Source of the DNA: Methylobacillus arboreus
GTDB taxonomy: Bacteria > Pseudomonadota > Gammaproteobacteria > Burkholderiales > Methylophilaceae
Length of the DNA stretch: 64,000 nt
Direction: 5' to 3'
NCBI RefSeq assembly: GCF_020532725.1
Contig: NZ_JAJAVC010000006.1
Span: forward strand, 620,001-684,000
Position numbers and translations under genes: made by a program. This document shows positions 1-6,740 of this stretch, piece by piece (within the stretch, counting starts at the first letter, position 1; the number at the start of each line of letters is the position of its first letter). The notes beneath the pieces were generated by a model, which did not search any database, was not told the DNA's origin, and was given only the letters and a program-made list of their open reading frames with translations.

Positions 1-285
1 CCGACGATTTTCTGCCTGCGTATGGCCGCAAAAGCGCGCGACCGGCTGGAAACAATCTGCCAGCAACGGCAAATCTCCACCCGCCGCTGGTACCAACCGC
101 TATTGCACCAGCACGCAGCTAAGGTGGCCCCCATCATCAAACAACCAACGCCTATTGCAGAAGCGATTGCCACAGGACTTATTGGCCTGCCGTTTTCTCC
201 CTTCATGACCAATGAAGATATCAATCGTGTAGTAGAGGCCACCAGGCTGGCAACTGCCAGCCCAATTTTAGCGCATCAACCTTAG
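1..285 (+). CDS. Sugar aminotransferase, DegT/DnrJ/EryC1/StrS family (C-terminal part)
   Basis: The reading frame is open from the first base, so the start lies outside the window; about 94 residues remain. The ending IGLPFSPFMTNEDINRVVEA matches the C-terminal signature of PLP-dependent sugar aminotransferases, where a 'LPxHP..s.eD...Vie' segment closes the fold. These enzymes transfer an amino group to a keto sugar nucleotide to make 4-amino or 3-amino sugars for surface glycans. The active-site lysine and cofactor pocket are not in view. The stop codon at 283-285 abuts the acyl carrier protein gene, which suggests the amino group made here is the acceptor for the acyl group built by the next genes. 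Family call is fairly secure; the substrate is unknown. Confidence 0.7.
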   Translation, partial: PTIFCLRMAAKARDRLETICQQRQISTRRWYQPLLHQHAAKVAPIIKQPTPIAEAIATGLIGLPFSPFMTNEDINRVVEATRLATASPILAHQP

Positions 286-296
286 TGAGAATGACC

Positions 297-521
297 ATGG
301 ATAACATCGAAGCCTTTATTGAAAAATTCATTGCCGCAGTGGACTTTCAGGAACAAGTAGCCATCACGCCAGAAACCAAGCTCGAAGACTTACCGGAATG
401 GGACTCTCTGGCGGCGCTGGGCGTCATCGTCATGTTCGACATGGAGTATGGCAAGACGATTACCGGTGAACATTTGAAAAAGGCCGCCACTGTCCAAGAC
501 CTTTATCAACTACTTGCCTGA
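297..521 (+). CDS. Acyl carrier protein
   Basis: A 74-residue acidic helical protein with the phosphopantetheine attachment motif WDSLA, serine 37 by this start. It carries acyl groups as thioesters for the KAS III-like synthase and the two reductases encoded just downstream. GTG at 285 and ATG at 291 are also in frame. ATG at 297 is preferred because the AGTGAG-like ribosome site at 284-289 is then correctly spaced. It is not next to fabD/fabG/fabF, so it is a dedicated carrier for this glycan locus rather than the housekeeping AcpP. Confidence 0.88.
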   Translation: MDNIEAFIEKFIAAVDFQEQVAITPETKLEDLPEWDSLAALGVIVMFDMEYGKTITGEHLKKAATVQDLYQLLA

Positions 522-529
522 GTTGCAAC

Positions 530-1582
530 ATGGCCACCTCTACGCTCAATAATGTACACTTTGCCGGCATGGCGACTTGCGTGCCCAAACATGTCGTCCA
601 TAACGTGCATGACGTGCCGCCGCACCTGCGCTCCGAGCGCGAACGGCTGGTGCGTAACATCGGTATCGAGACCCGGCGTGTCTGCCCCGATTGGCAATGT
701 TTTTCCGATCTGGCATACGATGCCGCCGACAAACTGCTGAATGACCTGCAATGGTCGCGCGAGGAGATCGGTGCATTGATCGTGGTGACCCAGTCGCCTG
801 ACTACCTGGTGCCGGCCACGGCCATCATTATGCAAGACCGCCTGGGCCTGGCTCACACCACCATCGCCTTTGACGTCAACCTGGGCTGCTCCGCCTACCC
901 GTTTGCCTTGCAGATACTGGGCAGCATGATTGCTTCGGGGGCAATCAAAAAAGGATTGGTGCTGCTGGGGGACCGTTCCAGCTACAAGCACAAGGATCCA
1001 TTGAAAGACCCTTTGTTTTCCGACGCGGGTACGGCCACAGCCTTGGAGTACCAGGAAGGCGCAGCGCCCATGTACTTTGACCTGAACAGTGACGGCAGCG
1101 GTTATAAGGCAATCATCGTGCCCGTGGGCGGGCATCGCAATCCGTTCCAGCTTGAACACGGCATTGCCCGCAAGGGGGAGGACGGCTTCTGGCGTTCCGA
1201 CCTGGACCTGATACTCGACGGCCCCGCCGTGATCAGTTTCTCCACGCAGCGCGTACCGCCCACCGTGGAAAACCTGCTCCGATATGCAGACATTGCCAAG
1301 GATGAAGTCGACTACTTCATCTTTCACCAGGCCAACCGGATGATCAATGAAACCATCCGTAAAAAACTGGGACTTCCGGAGGATAAAGTACCTTCGACAT
1401 TGCGCGACTTCGGCAACACCAGCGGCGCGTCCCTGCCCGTGACTGTCACCGCGCGCCTGCGCGAGGCGCTGGCACAGGGTAAAAAGCGCCTGCTGCTGTG
1501 CGGCTTTGGTGTGGGCTTGTCATGGGGTGGTGCCATTGTGGATGTGGAAGGTGCCGTCTTCCCCGAACTGATTATTTCATGA
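530..1582 (+). CDS. 3-oxoacyl-ACP synthase III family protein (KAS III/FabH-like)
   Basis: The 350-residue length is close to the family norm of about 320-350. The thiolase-fold triad is visible: Cys120 in LGCSAYP, His266 in IFHQANR and Asn296 in DFGNTSGAS, matching Cys-His-Asn of FabH. The expected reaction is condensation of an acyl-CoA or acyl-ACP with a malonyl thioester on the neighbouring carrier protein, giving a 3-oxoacyl-ACP. It lies 8 bp after the acyl carrier protein gene, and its stop overlaps the next SDR gene (ATGA). Similar ACP/KAS III/FabG sets occur in pseudomonad flagellin-glycosylation islands, where they build short acyl decorations; that parallel is inference. Confidence 0.88.
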   Translation: MATSTLNNVHFAGMATCVPKHVVHNVHDVPPHLRSERERLVRNIGIETRRVCPDWQCFSDLAYDAADKLLNDLQWSREEIGALIVVTQSPDYLVPATAIIMQDRLGLAHTTIAFDVNLGCSAYPFALQILGSMIASGAIKKGLVLLGDRSSYKHKDPLKDPLFSDAGTATALEYQEGAAPMYFDLNSDGSGYKAIIVPVGGHRNPFQLEHGIARKGEDGFWRSDLDLILDGPAVISFSTQRVPPTVENLLRYADIAKDEVDYFIFHQANRMINETIRKKLGLPEDKVPSTLRDFGNTSGASLPVTVTARLREALAQGKKRLLLCGFGVGLSWGGAIVDVEGAVFPELIIS

Positions 1583-2343
1583 GCGTAGCGCAGGATCCGT
1601 TTTCGCTCAGCGGCAAGCGTGTGCTGGTCACAGGCGCATCATCGGGCATCGGCAGACAGATTGCCATTACCTGCTCACAAATGGGAGCGCAACTGGTCAT
1701 TACCGGCCGCAATACCGAACGCCTAGAGGCAACTGCCACGGCACTTCACGGAGAGGGCCACACCGCCATACCCGCAGACCTGTCACAGCAGCAAGGATTG
1801 GACCTGCTCGCCGACCAGGCCGGAGCGCTGAATGGCGTAGTGCATGCCGCAGGTATTTCCAAGCTGGTCCCGTTCCGGCTGATCAGTAAAAGCCACCTGG
1901 ACGAAATTTTCGACAGTAATACCTATGCACCCCTGCTATTGACCAAAGGGCTGCTTGCCAGAAAACGCATTGCGTCCAATGGCTCCATACTTTTTATCTC
2001 TGCCCTATCATCCCATAGCGGTGCAATGGCCACATCGGCTTATGCAGCCAGCAAGTCCGCGCTGCTGGGCGCCATGCGCTCACTGGCCCTGGAGGTCGCC
2101 AAACAGGGCATGCGCGCCAACTGCATTGCGCCCGGTTATGTACGCACCCCCATGCTGGATGGCCTGGGACAGGGGGGCGGCAATATGGATGCCCTGTTTG
2201 ACCTCACGCCGCTAGGCATGGGCGATCCGGAAGATGTGGCTTATGCATCCGTATTTTATCTGTCGGATGCCAGCCGCTGGGTCACGCGCAATTACTTCAT
2301 CCTAGATGGGGGCCTGAGTACCCCCATGGACATCTACGCATGA
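1579..2343 (+). CDS. SDR family oxidoreductase (FabG-like)
   Basis: A 254-residue classical short-chain dehydrogenase. Visible signatures are the cofactor motif TGASSGIG near residue 17, the YAASK catalytic Tyr/Lys pair, and a C-terminal DGG. The start at 1579 overlaps the KAS III stop by four bases (ATGA). An in-frame extension to 1498 would lie inside the KAS III gene and lacks homology, so it is not used. The likely role is NADPH-dependent reduction of the 3-oxoacyl-ACP made by the preceding enzyme, or reduction of a keto sugar. It is followed by a paralogous SDR with about the same start motif (NPFSLQGK versus DPFSLSGK), so the pair looks like a tandem duplication. Confidence 0.88.
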   Translation: MSVAQDPFSLSGKRVLVTGASSGIGRQIAITCSQMGAQLVITGRNTERLEATATALHGEGHTAIPADLSQQQGLDLLADQAGALNGVVHAAGISKLVPFRLISKSHLDEIFDSNTYAPLLLTKGLLARKRIASNGSILFISALSSHSGAMATSAYAASKSALLGAMRSLALEVAKQGMRANCIAPGYVRTPMLDGLGQGGGNMDALFDLTPLGMGDPEDVAYASVFYLSDASRWVTRNYFILDGGLSTPMDIYA

Positions 2344-3080
2344 ACGCGCCCGTGATCAATCCCTTTTCGCTCCAGGGAAAAACGATCCTGGTAACGGGCG
2401 CCTCGTCTGGATTGGGCCAGCATATTGCCATTCGCTGCGCCCAGCGCGGCGCACGCCTAGTGATTACCGGACGCGATAAGGCCCGTTTGCAGGCAACCTA
2501 CGACCAGTTGCAGGGTGAGAGCCATGTACAGGTTCAGGCAGACCTCACCATGGCCGAGGATCGCGACCTCCTGGTCCAGTCGGTCAATGCGCTGGATGGG
2601 TTGGTGCACTGCGCTGGCATGCAAAAGCATTGCCCGGTGCGCCAACTGTCTGAACAGCTCATGAACGACATTTATCGTGTCAATTTCCTGGCGCCTGTCA
2701 TGCTGACGCAAAGCCTGTTACAGGCCAATGCCATCGCGCAGCAAGGTTCCATTCTTTTCATGCTGTCTACCGCGGCGCACATCGGCACCCGTGGCCTGGG
2801 ACCGTATTCAGCCATGAAGTCGGGGCTGATCGGCATCATCAAGTGCCTGGCGCTGGAGCAGGCCAAACGCAAGATTCGCGTCAATGGTATTTCGCCGTCG
2901 GCGATTGCTACCCCGATGTGGGATGTGCACCAACAGCTGCTGGAAGAGCAAAAAGCCAGGCATCCATTAGGGCTGGGGACGCCTGACGATGTCGCCAATG
3001 GCGCGATTTACCTGCTCTCGGACGCCAGCCGCTGGGTCACGGGCACCAGCTTGGTCATGGATGGCGGAGCAGTCATTTGA
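2340..3080 (+). CDS. SDR family oxidoreductase (FabG-like), second copy
   Basis: A 246-residue classical SDR with TGASSGLG cofactor motif, YSAMK catalytic pair and a terminal MDGGAVI. It overlaps the first SDR by ATGA and the next gene by TGATG, indicating translational coupling. Its sequence is related to the preceding SDR along the full length, but the active-site surroundings differ. One copy may reduce the acyl chain and the other may act on a sugar or on a different chain length. Substrate assignment is not possible from sequence alone. Confidence 0.87.
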   Translation: MNAPVINPFSLQGKTILVTGASSGLGQHIAIRCAQRGARLVITGRDKARLQATYDQLQGESHVQVQADLTMAEDRDLLVQSVNALDGLVHCAGMQKHCPVRQLSEQLMNDIYRVNFLAPVMLTQSLLQANAIAQQGSILFMLSTAAHIGTRGLGPYSAMKSGLIGIIKCLALEQAKRKIRVNGISPSAIATPMWDVHQQLLEEQKARHPLGLGTPDDVANGAIYLLSDASRWVTGTSLVMDGGAVI

Positions 3081-3721
3081 TGAAAAAAGCCTATATCATC
3101 GGTGCCGGTGGCTGGGGGCGCGAAGTCCTGGTGCAAATGCACGATGACTTGTCCTGCGGCAAGGCATGGGAGATTGCCGGCTTCCTGGACACCCGTCCGC
3201 ACATGCTTGATGGCATAGACTGCGGCGCCCATATCGTGGGCGACCCCTTGACACACATACCTAATGACGACGAGGTCTTTGTCTGCGCCATAGGGCTGCC
3301 ACGGGGGCGCGAACAATACGCCAAGCCCCTGCTCGACAAAGGCGCGCAGTTTATCCATATCCGCACACCCTACAACACCCATGGTTATGTCAGCGTGCGC
3401 GTCCACACCGGCACAGGCTGTTTCTGGGCCGCACGGGTGCAGATCAGCCCAGACGTCTGGATAGGGGATTTTGCCAATATCCACAGCGGCACCATCATCA
3501 GCCATGACGTGCGCATCGGCGACTATGCGCAGATTGGCGCCATGGTGTTCATCGGCGGCGGCGCGCAGATTGGCAACCACGCCATCGTCTACCCTCATGC
3601 CACCATCACCCCTGGCATCAAAATAGGCGATGGCGCCACGGTAGGCGCAGGAGCTGTGGTTATTAAGGATGTGCCACCCGGTGTCACCGTATTCGGCAAC
3701 CCGGCCAAAGTCATCTTTTAA
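3080..3721 (+). CDS. NeuD/PglD-family sugar O- or N-acyltransferase
   Basis: A 213-residue protein. It starts with a Rossmann-like nucleotide-binding segment (YIIGAGGWGRE) that binds the sugar nucleotide in PglD, followed from about residue 90 by hexapeptide repeats of a left-handed beta helix (WIGDFANIHSG, VRIGDYAQIGA, KIGDGATVGAG). The catalytic-base histidine is probably in TIISHDV. Relatives acetylate UDP-4-amino sugars or sialic acid from acetyl-CoA. In this operon the donor could instead be the acyl-ACP assembled upstream. ATG at 3080 is chosen over TTG at 3077 because it forms the TGATG coupling with the SDR stop. Confidence 0.82.
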   Translation: MKKAYIIGAGGWGREVLVQMHDDLSCGKAWEIAGFLDTRPHMLDGIDCGAHIVGDPLTHIPNDDEVFVCAIGLPRGREQYAKPLLDKGAQFIHIRTPYNTHGYVSVRVHTGTGCFWAARVQISPDVWIGDFANIHSGTIISHDVRIGDYAQIGAMVFIGGGAQIGNHAIVYPHATITPGIKIGDGATVGAGAVVIKDVPPGVTVFGNPAKVIF

Positions 3722-3747
3722 CGGCGCAGATCATTCAGGAAGCATCC

Positions 3748-4890
3748 ATGCAATCACGCATGCATCCCAAATACTATTTGTCGCAGGATATTTTCGACCG
3801 TGAGCAGGTAAAGATTTTCCGCAAGGTCTGGTTGTTCGCAGGGCTGGCTTCGCTCTTGCCCGAGAACAACTCCTTCATTACACGCAAGATCGCGGGCATC
3901 CCGGTCGTGATCCAGAACTTCAAAGGCGAAATCAAGGCTTTTGAAAACGTCTGCCTACACCGCAGCGCGCCTTTACAGCAAGGGTTTTATGGCCGCCGCG
4001 CCCTGGTTTGTCCTTACCATGCCTGGAGCTACGATGCCACAGGCATGGTCAAGAGCATTCCCGACTGCGATACTATCTACCGCTTCAGCAACGAGGAAAA
4101 GCAATCCCTGAAACTGCGTGAGTTTGCCTTGAAACAGTTAGGTTCCCTGCTATTCATCAACCTGAGCAGTGAGCCCATGCCGTTCGAGGAGCAGTTCAAT
4201 CCCGGCTTTGTCGCATTGATGAAAAACGCCGCAAATGCATTCGACACCGAAGTGATGGTGACCACCTGGCATGGCAAGTTCAACTGGAAACTGGTCTATG
4301 AAAACCTGCGCGACTTCAACCATGTCAAATTCCTGCATGCCAAAAGCCTGGCGGCTGTAGCCGATTTTCCATTCCATGCAGCAAACCAAGTCGACTTGGC
4401 ACTTACACCATTATCCGACACTTCCGTGGCCGGGCTGCGCAAAGCCATGCGCCCGTTCAGTTTCGGCGGACCCGAAGGCGAAGTCGACCCGATACGGCAT
4501 GTCCCCTGGCTGGATATGGTGGAGCGCTGGGGAACGCAGGATGCCTATTTCAACTGGCTCGCCTATCCGAACCTGCATATCGCCTGCGGCAACGGCGGCT
4601 ATTCCTTCACCATCGAACACCATATCCCCGTCGCGCCGGACCGAACCGATATCGAAATCTATTTCGTCACGGCTAAAAAGAAAAAGCCTTATGCCGCATC
4701 GTCCCAGGTGCTGCTCTCCAACTTGCACTACAGCAAGAAAATCCTCGATGAGGACATAGGCATGCTGGAACAGATACAGAGCGTATTACACGACGACGCC
4801 CCCATACCCAACCAGGGCGCATACGAAAGCACCAACCGGCAGATCGAACGCTGGTACACCACCTTGATGGAGATCGAGCATGAAATCTAG
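3748..4890 (+). CDS. Rieske [2Fe-2S] oxygenase, aromatic-ring-hydroxylating dioxygenase alpha-subunit type
   Basis: A 380-residue protein with an N-terminal Rieske domain: Cys69-x-His71 followed by Cys88-x2-His91. The C-terminal catalytic domain carries the mononuclear-iron motif NHVKFLH (His192, His197) after an ENLRDF segment. It would use O2 and an external reductase to hydroxylate or demethylate its substrate. No ferredoxin reductase is encoded beside it, so electrons must come from elsewhere. AGGAAG at 3737-3742 is a good ribosome site for ATG 3748. Its place between two acyltransferase genes of a glycan cluster suggests it oxidises the acyl group or a sugar, not an aromatic; this is inference. 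Confidence 0.85.
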   Translation: MQSRMHPKYYLSQDIFDREQVKIFRKVWLFAGLASLLPENNSFITRKIAGIPVVIQNFKGEIKAFENVCLHRSAPLQQGFYGRRALVCPYHAWSYDATGMVKSIPDCDTIYRFSNEEKQSLKLREFALKQLGSLLFINLSSEPMPFEEQFNPGFVALMKNAANAFDTEVMVTTWHGKFNWKLVYENLRDFNHVKFLHAKSLAAVADFPFHAANQVDLALTPLSDTSVAGLRKAMRPFSFGGPEGEVDPIRHVPWLDMVERWGTQDAYFNWLAYPNLHIACGNGGYSFTIEHHIPVAPDRTDIEIYFVTAKKKKPYAASSQVLLSNLHYSKKILDEDIGMLEQIQSVLHDDAPIPNQGAYESTNRQIERWYTTLMEIEHEI

Positions 4891-5503
4891 ATGGATAGTC
4901 GGCGGCGGAGACCAGCTGGGCCTAGCCTATTACGCCTGGAAACAAGCGCGTCAGGACGAAGATGTGCAGAAAATCGAAGTGCCGCAAGGGGCGGACTATG
5001 AATTTGATTTATCGGTTTTCGATCAATTGAACCCGGAGACCGGCGATATTTTTATTGCCTTTGACGAACGCTTCGGCAACTTCAAGCGCATGGAGCTGTT
5101 TCGCGCCGCGCTGGCCCGTGGCTTTTCTCTGGGGCCCTTAATCAGCGCCAGCGCCGATGTAGCACAAGATGTTGTAGTGGGGAAAAACGTATTCATCGGT
5201 CCGCAAGCGGTCATTGGCCACGGCTGCAAGATCGAATACAACAGCGTCATCCACGCTGGCGCGCATGTGGGTGCCAACAGCCACCTCCGCGCATCCGTGT
5301 GGGTAGAACCCGGAGTACAGATCGGCGCCAGGGTCGAAGTGGGCGCCCATGCCATTATCCGTACCGGCGCCATCGTGCACAGCAATATAAAAGTGGGCAA
5401 AGGGGCAGAGCTGGGCTGGCCCCAGCTCTACAGCACCGACGTGACGGACAAGACCGTATACGATATTCGCTATGACGAGCCGATATACGTCTACGGCAGT
5501 TGA
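4880..5503 (+). CDS. NeuD/PglD-like left-handed beta-helix acyltransferase, second copy
   Basis: A 207-residue protein with a short N-terminal nucleotide-binding-like segment (WIVGGGDQLGLAYY) and hexapeptide repeats from about residue 85 (VVGKNVFIGPQAVIGHG, QIGARVEVGAHAIIRTG). The start overlaps the Rieske gene end by 11 bases. It differs clearly from the PglD-like gene at 3080: the glycine-rich loop is GGGDQ rather than GAGGWG, and the C terminus is replaced by a YDIRYDEPIYVYGS tail. It may transfer a different acyl group or serve as a partner subunit. Confidence 0.75.
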   Translation: MKSRWIVGGGDQLGLAYYAWKQARQDEDVQKIEVPQGADYEFDLSVFDQLNPETGDIFIAFDERFGNFKRMELFRAALARGFSLGPLISASADVAQDVVVGKNVFIGPQAVIGHGCKIEYNSVIHAGAHVGANSHLRASVWVEPGVQIGARVEVGAHAIIRTGAIVHSNIKVGKGAELGWPQLYSTDVTDKTVYDIRYDEPIYVYGS

Positions 5504-5551
5504 TCATGCAATCAAACAAACACCTGCATGGTAGGTTAGCGGACGCATAAC

Positions 5552-6733
5552 ATGCATCACAAGGATACTTTTCTTGCTGCGGTGCAGGCATTAGCGCAAG
5601 ACCCCTTGCATACGGTGCCAGAGGCTGCGCGTGCCATTATTGCCAAGTCCGGCAAGGCAGCCAAGATCGTTATCCTCGGTACCCGGGGCCTGGGCTCATA
5701 TTTGCTCGACTTGCCTGCTCCGGAACGTTACTGCGATGTTGTCGCCGTGGTGGATGACTCTCGCAGCAAGTCGGAATCTACTTACAGAAACCTGCCGCTG
5801 GTAACAACTGCGCAGTTTATCGCGATGTCGAAACAGCACAGCAACCTGCTCGCCATCAACACATGCAGCAAACAAGCGCCCCAGCAATTTTTCAACCAGG
5901 TTTGCCGAGACAATGATATTGCCTGCATCAACTTCGAGCAGGCCATCCGCGCTCTTGGCCTGAATGGCAAACTGGATTATCGCGTCGAAGACTGGGGGCC
6001 GGACATTGTACGCAACGCGGCGCGATATCAAACCCTGGAAAAACGCCTGGGAGACGACACGTCAGTTGCAACGCTTTACGCATTGCTGAGCCATTACCTG
6101 AGTTGTAAACTCTCGTATGTTCGAGATGTACAACTGCCTTATTCCGCCCTCTACTTCCGCTCCGGACTGCTGCATTTCGGCAAGCAGGAGAAAATGGTGG
6201 ACTGCGGCGCCTCGACAGGCGAATCGCTGCGGGGGTTGCTCAACGTGACCAACGGCGAATTCGCGCGTAGCTGGATGATAGAGCCTGATCGCAACAATGT
6301 GAGGGTGCTGCAATCATTGATCAATCACTATCAGGGCACTGCGCTGGCGGACCGGATCAGTTTACATCCCTGCGGCGCAGGCGAAACGGCCATGCACGTC
6401 CACTTCAAGCACGAGGGCGGTCATGGTGGCGCGGTGATCGCAAACGGCATGGCAGGCAATACCGACATGGTTGAAGTACAACCAATAGACGATATTGTCG
6501 ATGATGTTCCTACTTTCATCAAAATGGACATCGAAGGATCGGAGTTGTCGGCCCTGAAGGGTGCTCGCCGGACTATTTCCGCACACAAACCCAAGCTGGC
6601 GATATCGGCTTACCACCGATCCATGGATTTGCTGGATCTGACTGACTACGTATTGTCGTTGAATCCGGATTATCGAGTGAGTTTGCGGCATCACACACCG
6701 TTGCGGTGGGATACATGCTTGTATTTTTACTGA
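5552..6733 (+). CDS. FkbM family methyltransferase with N-terminal Rossmann-like domain
   Basis: A 393-residue protein. Residues about 30-150 form a nucleotide-binding-like domain (IVILGTRGLGSYLL, then VVAVVDDS) resembling the N-terminal domain of PglD/NeuD proteins. From residue 215 it has an FkbM SAM-dependent methyltransferase domain: MVDCGASTGES (SAM loop), then FIKMDIEGSELSALKGA, the acidic signature of the family. FkbM proteins O-methylate sugars or polyketides. The extra N-terminal domain may bind the sugar nucleotide or a dehydrogenase-like substrate. Confidence 0.8.
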   Translation: MHHKDTFLAAVQALAQDPLHTVPEAARAIIAKSGKAAKIVILGTRGLGSYLLDLPAPERYCDVVAVVDDSRSKSESTYRNLPLVTTAQFIAMSKQHSNLLAINTCSKQAPQQFFNQVCRDNDIACINFEQAIRALGLNGKLDYRVEDWGPDIVRNAARYQTLEKRLGDDTSVATLYALLSHYLSCKLSYVRDVQLPYSALYFRSGLLHFGKQEKMVDCGASTGESLRGLLNVTNGEFARSWMIEPDRNNVRVLQSLINHYQGTALADRISLHPCGAGETAMHVHFKHEGGHGGAVIANGMAGNTDMVEVQPIDDIVDDVPTFIKMDIEGSELSALKGARRTISAHKPKLAISAYHRSMDLLDLTDYVLSLNPDYRVSLRHHTPLRWDTCLYFY

Positions 6734-6740
6734 GACTCAC

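Noticed and set aside
506-1327. 273-codon minus-strand frame opposite the KAS III gene
   Set aside because: It is the shadow of a gene with full catalytic motifs and resembles no family.
1498-1578. N-terminal extension of the first SDR
   Set aside because: It lies within the KAS III gene; SDR homology starts at ATG 1579.
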